64,000 bases of DNA from Beroe forskalii (taxonomy: Eukaryota; Ctenophora; Nuda; Beroida; Beroidae): assembly GCA_011033025.1 (NCBI GenBank), contig WFMF01000102.1, forward strand, positions 420,156 through 484,155, given 5' to 3'. The position numbers and the translations under genes are program-made. Shown here piece by piece: positions 22,948 through 35,400 of this stretch. The notes under the pieces are model-generated. The model saw nothing but the letters and a program-made list of their open reading frames with translations. It ran no database searches and was not told where the DNA came from. The first letter of the stretch is position 1, and each line of letters opens with the position of its first letter.

Positions 22948-25287
22948 TCATCTCTTGGAACTATCCAGGGCTGAGAAAGTTTCTACGAACTGTTGCAGAG
23001 TCTTGAGTCGTTCCCCAAGCTGATGTACCTCACTTTGGGGTACGGGATGGGAGATCGTGGTATCTAAGTCCACGTTATCGAGATACGATACGCTGGTGTT
23101 GTACGCTGATATCTGACTTAGGAACTCCTCTATTTTAGTGAGATGCTCGTCCAGCTGGCGACACAGGGGACCTGAGAGGGATGAGAGGGTAAGCACTACA
23201 AGTGTGAGATTGTCAGACAAGCGGTGGGGGCAGACAATGTCTGACAAGTGTGACTGTGAGAGGTGAGGGAAGGAAAGGGGTACTGAGAGGAGAGAGGTTA
23301 AAATTGGGGAGGAGAAGAGGCCAAAGGGGTAAGAAGAGGATCTGGAGGGAAGGGGACGTGTGAGAATGTAAGAAGTTAATTGTGGGTCTGCGGAATGTGC
23401 AAAACTATGAATGTGCAAAACTATGAATGTGCAAAACTATGAATGTGCAAAACTATGACTTATGAGTGGGAAAGTAGATCAGATAAGGACGAGGTAAACA
23501 ATGAACTTAAGAAGAAAATTCTGATGAGATCTGAAACCCCTAACACCCCACACGTACCGATGTTGTTGATATGGACAGTTGGTCTATCACTCCACTGTCT
23601 GAACTCCTCCTTATAGCAGTCAGTGAAGGTATGTAGGATCTGGTTCAAGGTATTCAGGGTATGTGACACTGTCTTCCGGTGCCCTGTCACCCTTTCCCCG
23701 TCAAGCTCCTCGAATTCGGAATGTTGGAGGGCTGCCAACTTGTCCATCAGGGTCTCCAGCTCCTCTGTCAACTTGTCAGCTCGCTCCTGATAACATGCGA
23801 GGTGAACGATTTCAGATGATCAAGCAAGATGAGATCAGTGACGGACCAAAATTACACAATAAGCGATAATTTGGCAGGGCCAGTCTTCACCGTTCTAATC
23901 TGTGTCCGTATGTATTCCAGAAACCATAAAATGACACTTTTTGTCACTCCATTTAGCCAGCAGTTTAATATGGAAGTAAAGGTGGTTTTAGTCAAATTTA
24001 CACGTTAACCCCCCCTCCAACCTGTAACTTAGCGAGGTCTGGGAGTGTCTTCTTGTTGTTCTTGTTGAAGCACATGAGACTAGCAGGGAAGATATCCAGC
24101 TGATCGGAAAAGAGGTCCTTGTAGGAGTGGGAGTTCACTAGACTCTCCACCATGGAGTGAGTTAGTCGGGATGTGTTGTTACACAGGGTCAACGTGTTCC
24201 TGGGTAGTAGGGTGAGTGTCAATATAACGATCGAGAAAGGAAACCCTTTGAATACTCAATTTTAAAGGACAAAATCAGGTATTACCTCCTGTTTTTATGA
24301 TTATTTCGAGATAAATTATAAAATCAATCAAAATATTAGTTTTTAAATTACTGGAAGTGATCCATTAATCACTCACTTATCATCAGACAGTTCTGCATCC
24401 CTAGGAGTACCCATGTTGACAGACAACATGTCAAGAACTCGGATGTAGAAGGCATTCTGACGTTTCACCGAACAGTTGCCCTGCACTAACTCGTAGTCAT
24501 TCTTACCGCATAGTCCCAGACCAGAACACACTTTGAGTAATCTGGGAGAACGAATCTAAGGCCGGTGAGAGGGATGTTTTTCCTAGGCTTTAAAGAGTTG
24601 AGGAGGGCTAAACTTCCAGAAATTAGTAATGAGAGACACTAGAATACTGGAATATTTTCAAAATCTTAAATAGCTTCTTGAGCAATTAATGCCTTTTCTG
24701 TCCTACTTATGTCAGAACTGGGGTCTCTTGAACACCAACCTCTGTACTTTGGAGTCCTTGACCTGTGCGTTACGGTTGAGGACAGGACAGTTTAGTTCGG
24801 TATCCACATGGGGAGAGAGTTGGGAAAGGAGCCACGAAAATAGGCGAAGTCTGGCTTCACCTGGCCTGAAAACAAGTATTAATGATTAGTTGATTCATCA
24901 GTAGCTAATAAACATTTAGCTTTTTAGGTACTATAATGTGAACCTTATAAGATTATCTTTTAAAAGTAAACAGGTTTTGGGATTTGAAAAAGGTTAAACA
25001 GTTGTACAATAATCCCCACTATGCGCTCCACATCAGTAAACCGAATTTAGCTATTTCTTTCCAAATAATGTAATTACCATTGAACTAATAGATGAAATTC
25101 AATGCAATCTGCACCCAGAATAGAGGAGTTTTCACTCGATTAAAGTGAGTTTTAAATGTAACTTGATATAATAGACTCACCTGAAGATCAGTTCTTTGAG
25201 TGACTCGTTGTCCAAAGCTGAGATATAAGGACACCCAAGACTCTCCAAAGACTCTCGGTAGTAGGGGTAGTTCACAGTTTCAGTCAT
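22948..25287 (-). CDS. HAUS7: HAUS augmin-like complex subunit 7, six exons
   Basis: Exons 25181-25287, 24740-24865, 24377-24541, 24022-24199, 23558-23786 and 22948-23171 join in phase to 342 residues (human HAUS7 about 368). Augmin recruits gamma-tubulin to existing spindle microtubules to start new branches. Seen: an N-terminal LGCPYI...LKELIFRPGEARLRLFSWL block matching the order of HAUS7 CPFL...IQELLCSPSEYRLEILEWM; LKVCSGLGLCG; a middle SYKDLFSDQLDIFPAS; then predicted coiled coil (ERADKLTEELETLMDKLAAL and the C-terminal third). The identification rests on remembered similarity, strongest at the N-terminus. The donor of exon 2 reads AG/GTTGGT here and AG/ATTGGT in the right-arm copy. Confidence 0.72.
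23394..23458. repeat. 16-bp tandem repeat in HAUS7 intron
   Basis: Four copies of AATGTGCAAAACTATG; not seen in the right-arm copy of this intron. Confidence 0.85.
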
Positions 25288-26019
25288 GGTCTAACTTTAT
25301 AGAAATTATTGGTTATCAAGGGAGCTACGTATAGAGTTTTCAGGAAAAGACTGATTTAGAAAGCGAGAGTTTTTGCAAATTAGCAAATTCTCGGATAAAA
25401 TGCTAAAAGCTTCAGTCATTTTTAACGAGTTATTAAGGAATGGCGGGAAAATGATTCATGAATACACGAATTATTTATGAAAAACTAACTCTAAGTTCCA
25501 CGTGAAACTAAGATTAGAGATTCTAAAATTAAAGAAAACACGTGACTTTTTTAAAACATTGGAGTACAAGATACATACCACATGGGCAAATTTAAGCAAG
25601 TGATAGCTTTCACAATCTGACATCTGATATAGAGAACATCTGTTAACTGACATCTGACAATATGATACAGGGGTGTCCGATAAAAATGCTGGTCAATTTC
25701 CGAGTTGGAAATGCTGGAATTTTACAATTCTCTAAAATTTCTGTGTCTATTTCTGTCTTCATTGAAATTTCTAGCTCGAGAAAAGTTACGTATTTTACTA
25801 TTTTTTCAATTCTTCCAATTCGAAAATCACCAGCACTTCCTAGATCTATGTTGAGTAACACTGAACAAATGATAAATATAAGAATAAAGAGGGCATGTGA
25901 TCATGTCAAAACTCAAAACCCTCAATTATAGTGCAATTAATAATAATAATACCGTTGATTCCTTATCTTATTAATAATATCAAATTATTATTTACATCTG
26001 ATACATATTATGTATACCA
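25288..26019. other. HAUS7 5' flank shared by both arms
   Basis: AT-rich; contains GATACAGGGGTGTCCGATAA and a TAATAATAATAATACC stretch, both repeated in the right arm (49560-49900). No gene seen. Confidence 0.5.
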
Positions 26020-26389
26020 ATGAATATGAGTAATCGGGACATTTTTGGGGACACTCAAAAATCATCAAAATGAATATGAGGAATTCTTGTAGAAAATCCA
26101 AAATCTATTCAAAAATCATCAACATGAATATGAATAATTCTACAAAATTTGTAAAGTTACTCAAAATTACTCATTAATCAAAAATGTGACTAATGACTAC
26201 CACGTGACTGGGAACTGGTCACGTAAGATTTGCAAAGTCCAAATCATGCGACCAAACTTGATATTTGATCGTTAGCAGGACACTCGTCACTCACCAAACA
26301 TGGGTGCAATGTTGTTGTATAGTACAATTTGGCTGATATAGGTACATAGTGATAAACTTTTACACGGGTGCAACAATATGTAGCACGAT

Positions 26390-27010
26390 ATAATTTAAAA
26401 GGTTATCAAGTGTGGAGCATAGAATGCTGCGAAATGTGAACCAAAGACTGGTGTCTTCGTTGGAACGTAAACGAGTGGAATTTAGATGCGAGCAAAGTTT
26501 AGAACTTAGAATGGACCTTGAATGTGGTTCAGGTAGGCTGGCGACACGTGTGTAACACAGACTGGTTTCAAGTTGGGACGTAGACTTGAATAATGTCTGG
26601 ATTTAGTGGAACATGGATTGGTGTCATGTAACAAGTTGATTGGAGTAAGTCAAGTGTGGAACGTAGACTGGAGTGAAGTGTGGAACGTAGACTGATGTCA
26701 AGTGTGAAACGTAGACTGATGTCTAGTGTGGACTGTTTACTGCAGTGTCTAGTTGAAAGTTATATTTTAGAAAATGTGGAACTTAGATTGGCGAAAAGGG
26801 TGGAACGTTGAGTCAGGTGAGGACCGTAGACTGCTGCCAGGTATGGAATATCGACTGGTGTCTAGTTGGAAGTTGAAACGTAGATTAAGGTTTGAAATCC
26901 GCACTTGACACCAATCTACGTTCCACACTTTACTCCAAAAGATGCGTTCAATACTTTTCTACGTTCCAACTTGATACCAGTCTAACTCTATGCTCCACCA
27001 GTCTACGTTC
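26390..27010. repeat. About 20-bp minisatellite (GTGTGGAACGTAGACTGGTG type)
   Basis: Degenerate units of AGTGTGGAACGTAGACTGGTGTCA run to about 26890, then switch to the reverse complement (CAATCTACGTTCCACAC) until 27010. Confidence 0.85.
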
Positions 27011-27024
27011 CACGCTTAACTTCA

Positions 27025-28094
27025 CCCCCTGGTGTGAACCCCTACTGACCACTTCCTGATCTTACACTTATCCTTACACTTATCATTACTGTTTCAAAAG
27101 CACTTAAAATATCAATCAACCTTTAATGACGTTTTACTGGTCAATGACTAGTCGATCAATGCACCCTAAACGCACCATAAGACCACAAACACACTCATAG
27201 TTAAGTTAGTTATGTTATTCAAGTTAGTCAAGTCAGTCAAGTCAAGTCAGTCAAGTCAGTCAAGTCAGTCAAGTCAGTCAAGTCAGTAAAGTCAGTAAAG
27301 TCAGTAAAGTCAGTCAAGTCAGTCAAGTCAGTCGAGTCAGTCGAGTCAGTCGAGTCAGTCGAGTCAGTCGAGTCAGTCGAGTCAGTCGAGTCAGTCGAGT
27401 CAGTCGAGTCAGTCGAGTCAGTCGAGTCAGTCGAGTCAGTCGAGTCAGTCGAGTCAGTCAAGTCAGTCAAGTCAGTCAAGTCAGTCAAGTCAGTCAAGTC
27501 AGTCAAGTCAGTCAAGTCAGTCAAGTCAGTCAAGTCAGTCAAGTCAGTCAAGTCAGTCAAGTCAGTCAAGTCAGTCAAGTCAGTCAAGTCAGTCAAGTCA
27601 GTCAAGTCAGTCAAGTCAGTCAAGTCAGTCAAGTCAGTCAAGTCAGTCAAGTCAGTCAAGTCAGTCAGTCAAGTCAGTCAAGTCAGTCAAGTCAGTCAAG
27701 TCAGTCAAGTCAGTCAAGTCAGTCAAGTCAGTCAAGTCAGTCAAGTCAGTCAAGTCAGTCAGGTCAGTCAAGTCAGTCAAGTCAGTCAGTCAGTCAGGTC
27801 AGTCAGGTCGTCAGGTCAGTCATGTCAGTCAAGACTGACCTGACTGACTAGACTATCTTGATCGAGCTAACTTGACTGACTTGACTAATTTGACTGACTT
27901 GACTAACATAACTAACTTAACTATAAGTGTGTTTATGGTCTTATGGTGCGTTGAGGGTGCATTGATCGATCACTGGTCATTGACCAGTAAAGCGTTGACA
28001 TCATAAGGTTGAGTGATATTTTAACGGATTTAAAACAGTAATGATAAATGTTAGAATAATGATCAGCAAGTGGTCAGTAGGGGTTCACCAGGGA
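27025..28094. mobile_element. Foldback element FB-1 with (AAGTCAGTC)n centre
   Basis: Outer arms of about 200 bp (27025-27230 and about 27880-28094) mirror one another: GGTGAACCCCTACTGACCAC, TGATC, TCATTACTGTTT, ACTGGTCAATGACTAGT, TGCACCCT.A.CGCACCATAAG and AACACACT.ATAGTTAAGTTA. The centre is about 70 copies of a 9-bp unit, some AAGTCAGTC and a central run of GAGTCAGTC. A second family member is at 43645. Confidence 0.85.
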
Positions 28095-28239
28095 GTCATT
28101 GGCATGCTTAGGGGGGGGGGGCAACCCCCCAAAACCCCCCAAAATTAAGCCCCCCATTGGCAATTTGTTATATCCACCTGGGGGGCTAAATTAAACCCCC
28201 CAAAATTAAACCCCCCAAAATTAAACCCCCTATCGACAG

Positions 28240-29270
28240 CAAAAATGGGTCTAAAATGGGTCAAAATTAAGCAACAAAAAAGGTACCATTTCGAAAAAGC
28301 GCAAAAAATCGGACACAAATTTGGTACCATTTCAAAAGGATACGTCTGAAAAATCAGAAACGAAAAAGGTACCAATTGAAAATGATGCCAAAAATCAAAA
28401 ACAAAATTGGTACCATTTAATTAAAGGGCTGAAAACCTGAAACAAAAACGGTACCATTTCAAAAAGGTGCCAAAATCAGAAACGAAAATTGGTACCATTT
28501 GGAAAATGAGTGAAAAATCACGAACAAAAATGGTACCATTTCAAAACAGTTCCAAAAATATGCAAAAAATGGTACCATTTGGAAAATGTGTCAAAAACCG
28601 GAAACAAAAATGGTACCGTACCATTTCAAAAAGTGCCAAAAATCACGAACAAAAATGGTACCATTTCAAAAAAATCGCCAAAGATCACGACCAAAAATGG
28701 TATCATTTAAAAATCGTGGAAAAATCAGAAACAGAAAAGGGTACCATTTGGAAAATGTGCCAAAACCGGAAACAAAAATGGTACCATTTCAAAAAGGTGC
28801 CAAAAATCACGAACAAAAATGGTACCATTTGGATAAATTGCCAAAAAATCACGAACAAAAACAAACGGTACCATTTCAAAAAAGTTCCAAAAAACTCGAA
28901 CAAAAATGGTACCATTTCAAAAAAGTTCCAAAAATTATGAACAAAATGGTACCATTTGTAAAATGTGTCAAGAATCGGAAACAAAAATGGTACCATTTCA
29001 AAAAAGTGCCAAAAATCAAGACCAAAAATGGTACCATTTGGAGAATGTGTCAAAAATCACGAACAAACACAAACGGTACCATTTCAAAAAAGTGCCAAAA
29101 ATCACGAACAAAAATGGTACCTTTTCAAAAAAGTTCCAAAAATTATGAACAAAAATGGTACCATTTAGAAAATGTGCCAAAAATCACGAACAAAATTGGT
29201 ACCATTTGGAAAGAAGTAGTCAAAAATAGTGAACATAAATGGTACCATTTTGAAATGGTGCAAAAATGCC
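28240..29270. repeat. GGTACC-centred minisatellite, about 40-bp unit, about 25 copies
   Basis: Units read AAAAATGGTACCATTTCAAA, then AAGTGCCAAAAATCACGAAC. GGTACCATTT with its preceding AAATGGTACC is a palindrome in nearly every unit. The array is flanked on both sides by C-rich CCCCCAAAATTAA...CCCC.ATTGGC.ATTT direct repeats (28110-28235 and 29305-29385). Confidence 0.9.
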
Positions 29271-29389
29271 CCTTTTTTCACAGTTAAGGTTGTTTTGACA
29301 CTGAAAATTAAGCCCCCAAAACCCCCCCCAAAATTAAACCCCTATTGGCGATTTTTTATATCCACTAAAATTGAGGGGTTGCCCCCTAC

Positions 29390-30370
29390 TTACATACGAC
29401 CCTCCATCCTAAAATACACATTTGATACCAGTCTACGTTCCACCAGTTTAAGTTCCACACTTTTTTTCCAATCTACGTTCTGCACTTTTCTACATATCAA
29501 TGTTCCAATTAGACTTTGTAGTATACGGTCCAAAATAGGCACCATTCTACGGTTCATACTTGACACCAGTCTTCTTTGAAGTGTGGAAAGAAGTTCTTTA
29601 CACACTTAATTCTTGTCAACGTTCCAATATGTTACTTGACACCAATATATTTTTCACTCCAGTCTTCATCCCAACTTGAAATCAGTCTTCGTTCCACCAT
29701 TGCCAATTACAGTTACTCCAGTCTACGTTTCAAACTTAACTCCAGTCTACGTTCCTCACTTTTATACTTCAGTATATGTTCCAGGCTACGTTTGACACTG
29801 GACTTCAGTCAATTTTCCAACTTGAAACTAGAATTGACACTAGTATACTTTTTACGTTTCACACTTTACATTGGTTGCATATTTTTACTCCAATCTACGT
29901 TCCACAGTGGTAAAGTGGTAAGTGGAACGTAGATTGAGTAAAGTGTAGATGTAGCCAGCTGTGGAACATAGACTGCTGTAAAATGTGGAACGTAGACTGC
30001 TGGAAAATGTAGATCGTAGACTGCTGTAAAATGTGAACCGAATACTGGTGTCAAGTTGGACCGGAGCGTGGAATGTAAATTGGAGTTAAGTGTGCAACGT
30101 AAACTGCAGTATCTATTTAATTTGGAATTACGTAGATTTGTAGAAAAGTACAGAACGTAGATTGAGTAAAATGTGGAACTTAAAGTTAAACTGGTGTCAA
30201 GTGTGGAACGTAGAGTGGTATCAATGGTGGAACGTAGAGTGGTATCAATGGTAGAACGTAGATTGGTTTCAAGTGTGAAATTTAGACTGGTGCCTAGTTT
30301 GGACCGTACACTGAGGTCAATTGTTGATCGCAGACTGGTGTCAAGAGTGAACCGTAAACTACAGTGAAAC
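29390..30370. repeat. Minisatellite related to 26390, inverted at about 29905
   Basis: Units AGTCTACGTTCCACACTT run to about 29900, then change to GTGGAACGTAGATTG to 30370. The turn lies at CTACGTTCCACAGTGG...AAGTGGAACGTAG. Confidence 0.85.
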
Positions 30371-30667
30371 AACCTCCTTTATAGATTCATCTCAATCTCA
30401 TATGATGAGGTAATCAGGATGAACTGGAATCAGTGCTACGCTGTGTTAATAGCTAAATGTTGTCAGAGCAAATAGCCCGAATAGGGGGTCAAAATCGACT
30501 GATGTTACTGTTAGACAAGACAAGTTTCTTGAGATAAGAACATAGCAGGAGAACTGTATTTAGACGAGTGTTGCCGTGAAAAATGACAAAAGACATGCAC
30601 CAATTAGCATCATGGTAACACTTATGGACTATGGATTAAATAAATTGGACATCCTTACCGGTTTTGA

Positions 30668-30755
30668 TCAAATTTATTCAATGGGGCTGGCAACTGGCGA
30701 GATGGGGTGAGTCTGTGTATCCAACTTGCCAGCCCCATTAAAATTTATTTGATAA
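30668..30755. repeat. Hairpin AATGGGGCTGGCAA / TTGCCAGCCCCATT
   Basis: A 14-bp perfect stem, extended by ATCAAAT/ATTTGAT near-matches, surrounds CTGGCGAGATGGGGTGAGTC. Confidence 0.8.
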
Positions 30756-32465
30756 TTCCTTTGCAATTTTATCACTTAATAAAGAGCTGTTAACTGTTTC
30801 AAAGAAAAGGTGCTCAATTGTAATCAAAGACTGAGGGAGCTTTTGCCTAGCTAATTTGAACAATAATTGCATGCTGGATAAATTGCAACTCAGCCATCGT
30901 AAGCGATTTGCAAAAAATAACATTCGGGAATCGGACATCTATGAAATTGTTTGCTGCGTTGACTTGATGCAGAGCGAATGTTACTATTTGCGCGCTGAGA
31001 ATGCGCGCAATCCGCAGATCCGCGGATTAACAGTGAGCATAGGAAAAACGTTCGAAATTTTATGGTGCAGGTGTACCTACTTTTACTGTCTTGTGGAATC
31101 TGAATACATTTTAACTTTAATAAATCATCAAAACTATCAAGAATCAAACGTAACTATAAGTTGTGGGATGTCAAAACTCGAAAAAATGAATACTTAAGTA
31201 GAACGTGGGTACATGAATCGTCGAATGTTGATTGTTGATAAACAAAATAGAGGAAAATGTTAAATCTAGAGCTCAATGGACTGGTCAATGTTCAAAAACA
31301 ACGGAGATAAATTCACAAGAAGCTCAACAGAGGCACAAGGCTAACAATAATAAAAAAACAAAAACAGGAAAGTAATAGCACGTACAGGGAAACTTCATGT
31401 AAATCCATGTCCTGAGGTCCCGTTGGAACGGGTTGGAAAGCAATTGCAAATAGATCAAGGCAGAATAGGAGGATTCCTGGAGGAGACTATCTTACAATAG
31501 ATGCAATCATTTCCATAAATAAACTAAGAATTACATCAAAGCATCAATCAGAGAACCATGCCAAAATGGTTTTATTATCAACTGTAGTTCCACTTTTTTG
31601 GCACTGTAGTTGCACTTTTTAAAAAGTGTAACTGTTTTAGCGTGCATAATGGGTATAAAGGAGCACTGCGTAAACCTCCTTAGAAGTTGCATAATACACA
31701 GCAACACACTGCATTCCATTTCTTTTCCCCAAGTTAACCTAATCAGTGCATGTTACCCAATGTAGATGAAATATCCAGATGAAGATAATGTTATCCAAAC
31801 AAATTAACAACGCCGCACAATGTTTCCGGTACAAGATCAGAATTCAGAATAAAAGGGAGAATCAGAAAATTGAATTTTGAATATGAGTAATTGGTGTAAT
31901 TTTACTCATTATTCGTCAAAAGAGTTTTTGAATATGTGTAATCCGCTATTTTTTTGGGGACACTCAAAAATCATCATGTCACCCCCCCCTTAATAATATA
32001 TAACATCAATTTAAAATTATGGGTTGTGATTATATTTTACATTGATTATACATAGGTGTAAGCTGTACAATATAAAATGATGTGAGGGCGAGTAAAACTG
32101 TTAAATTATCTGTTTTAACTTATCCTATACATAAAACCTGGACAGTTCCTCAGACAAAAACCTTAATATTGACAAAACTTGTCATGAATCTACTTAAAAT
32201 GTTCGCAGCAATGAAACTGGGTTTATGGAATTCAAATTCCCTCACCTAGGCTTTGAAGCCATCTATTCACCCGGATTCCGGTACAAATACTATCCTTCCG
32301 ATGAACCCAAACCCTCTCTTCTCAGTTTCCAACAACACTACTTTATACACACGCATACAGTCCAGATTCACGAACTTTGAGACTGAGTCTCCTTGGGTCA
32401 GAGATAAATTCTTCGCTTGATCCATTTCATATCACTCACATTCCGCAATGTAGCTCCTCCTAACG

Positions 32466-35400
32466 CTATAAGACATCCACAGGCGCGTTTCCCGCTAGCA
32501 GCTCCTGTTTCTCCAGGTAAATCAGCTGATCGACCAGGAAACAGTCGGATGTCAGCTCGGGAACCCATTCTTTGAGAGTGCTAACAATCACATCTTCCGG
32601 AACCAGATCCTCGCCAAACCTGGCGTTTTCCAGGTACTTGTAGATCCTTTTGAAGAGACTTCCTCCTAAGCGATCTTCACATTTCTCTCGGAGTGTCCGG
32701 ATTCGGTCTCGTCGAAGGACGATGGCGGACGGTTTGGTGTAATCAGACACGTTGGAGGTGTTGTGCTGGTCGGAGCTCCGGTTCGGAGTGCCGGCTCCGC
32801 GGGAGTTTCGTGACATTTCCAGATCAGAAAGAATGGAAGAGTTGAGAGCTGATCTGCTGGCAAAATCAAGGTCGGATTGTTCGAAATGCGATATGTTCGA
32901 TAGATTACGCTCCATCTGTATGTTCGATAGGTTCCCATCATAAGAATTAGCGTTACCAAACATTCCATTATCCTGGTCTGAGATATGCGACATATCCAAG
33001 TCAGACATGTCCGACAGATTGATGATACTCATAGGATCTATCGTAGAACTTAGGGGTAAACTGCGGTTCAGGGCTTTACTATCCATGTTCTTCACATTTT
33101 TCAAATTCAAGCTTGATGATCTCCTAAAGAGTTTCTCCTCGGCGGTCCCGCCACACGGCGCCGTTAGCGGCGCTGCTGCCGCCACTTCGTTCGGTGTGGG
33201 CGGCACCTCGTCCTCAAACCCTTCCATGGAGTAGAAAGTGTTAGCATCCTCCTCATTATCAGGGATCTGAGAGACAGCTGTCAACTCCAGATTACTGATA
33301 TCCAGAACACACACATCGGCTGCAGTCTCAAACAGCGCGCCTCCTTCCAACCCACTCCCGCTACTCGAGGAGAGAGTCACCTCGGAGTCCATAGGGGCTC
33401 CTGTGGCCAGGAGACCTGGCACGTCTCTGACGTCACAGAACTCAGGGGACGGAGGACAGCCGTCCTCACCACCAGGCGGTGTCAGCAAGTCGGGGGAATC
33501 GTGCAGGTCCTCGTGTTGGGCTTGCTCGAGGTGGTCCACGAAATCATCGATTGTTGAGTTCAACTGTTTCCCAGAGCTCTGGGTGCTGGAATTCTCCAGG
33601 ATTTCAACTTCATCGGAGTTAATGAAGGATGGTTCCAGAGAACCATCGACTTCAACCACGGCTGCTGAGCCTCGTTCGGGAGTCTGACTTTTCCTGATGG
33701 CTTTGGAAAGACTCTCTGCTTTGGCGTATTCTAAAGACTTCTCGATGGCGTCTAACTGTCGGTCGACATCGTCAGTCATTTGCTTGGGTTTGGCAAGTCT
33801 CTTCCTCGGTTCGGGGTGTATTGCAGTCATGGGTCTCCGGGAGTTGGGGGAATGAGACTGGCCCTTGGGGCTGTAGCAGAAGTCCCGGTCATGCTTGATG
33901 ATGTCTGAAATTTATATCACTTCAACTAACAGTTAACAGTGTAAGAATGAAAAAGAGAAAAAGACTTTAAGCAATAAGCAATTATTCAAATTCTGTACCA
34001 ATACAATAATTTAAAAAGTATCTTACTAGGGTTGATAGCTTTGATTTCGAGAGCGGGACTCCCTTGTTTGATGATATTCGGTCGGTTCTGCTCCCTTTCC
34101 CTCCGTTCCGCATTCCGTGCGCGGTTTGCTGCGAAGTTCTCGCTCGCAATGTGCCGGAGCTGTTCCGCTTCTTCGTCAGCTCGTCGCTGCTTTTCCAGCC
34201 TAACGGAAGGAAGGAGATGATTGTTTTGTCAATGATAGGAAATGGAATGCAATTGGGCAATCATGGCGATAGTTTGAATCGATTCATAACAACGAAATTA
34301 ACAAAAATTTTCCATCTAAACACTCTCCAGTCTCATCCGTTCTCTTGCAGTCATTTTCCGTGCCCCCGCACTATCGAGACTAGTCTGCGAGGAGGCACTG
34401 CTGGTCTCGCGTCTCCGTTTCTTGCCGTGTAGCCGCTTGCGGAGGGTTGCCATGTGAGCAGCTACGATGGGTTCAGAGAGGAGTTGGGAGGAGGAGGGAC
34501 GTTCATGGGGGTCCTGCTGCAACATCCTGCCGGAAGGGGGAAATAATTGTAATGTTTCTTGAATGGATCACTGTAAGCAAATGTCAAAGTGTCAATGCTG
34601 ATCACTAGCCATTGATTAACGATTCATTGATTTTCACGGACTTATAATCAAACCAATTCCTAACTCACTTCTCGAAGATGCCAGCAAGTTGTCCTCTATC
34701 AGAAGACAGAACAGGAAGCTTCCCTTGGATGATCCGCATCATGACACTCATCAGGTTCTTCCCTTCAAACGCTCGCTTTAACTCACATATCTCATACAGG
34801 ATCACTCCCAGTGACCTGACGGTTGTTGCATAATTCAGACTTGTGATATGTTGAAAGTATCAAGGGCAAAGTATCAAGGACAAAGATTTCCTTAATTTTT
34901 GAGCCATAGAAATCTTAGAATCTGTATCTCAGGCGCCCGGGTCAAATTCACAAATCTCTCCCCCTGCGTCTCACCATATGTCTGACTTGCTGCCGTAGCC
35001 GTCGTGCTTTATAACCTCAGGTGACATGTAATAGGGAGTCCCGGTGAAAGTACTGGCGTACTCCGTGGAGGTTAGTATCCGGGATATGCCGAAATCTCCT
35101 GAAATCGATACACCTGAATGTTACACTCAATTGCACACAATTAACAGATTTAGTTTCATTCATTCAAATCGCCAGCCCAACATCGATTCATTATTGTTAA
35201 GTTCTATTGCACTGGGGACTGATAGACTGAAAACGTCCATGAAAAATTTTAGCACTTTGGTACAACGCAAAGTCTTGATTCTTTAACTTGATGGTTTGGA
35301 ACCTTTCTGAGCTAATTACACCAACGCATTACAAACGTTGCGACTTTAGCTAATTAACAATGCAGTGTACCAATAAAAATACACCAGAGTTTCCAGGAAA

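Larger units (their letters stand above)
26020..31985. repeat. Left-arm-specific 6-kb satellite block flanked by direct repeats
   Basis: Both edges carry GAATATGnGTAATC, then a T tract and GGGGACACTCAAAAATCATC (26022-26066 and 31930-31976). The right arm has only about 35 bp at the equivalent place (49490-49530). The block contains the arrays at 26390, 27025, 28240 and 29390 and the hairpin at 30668. No gene recognised; the 113-codon ORF at 30856 resembles nothing I know. Confidence 0.75.
13948..35235. repeat. Left arm of the large inverted duplication
   Basis: Mirror partner of 46172-64000. Homology stops at the intron word AGTCTATCAGTC next to the NEK DFG exon. The spacer 35236-46171 is not repeated. 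Confidence 0.93.

Noticed and set aside
27237..27659. 140-codon Thr-Asp-Leu/Ser repeat ORF
   Set aside because: It is only the translation of a 9-bp microsatellite inside a foldback element; no start context or flanking exon supports a gene.
28586..29287. 233-codon Lys-rich ORF
   Set aside because: Translation of the GGTACC minisatellite; open in several frames because units lack stops by composition.
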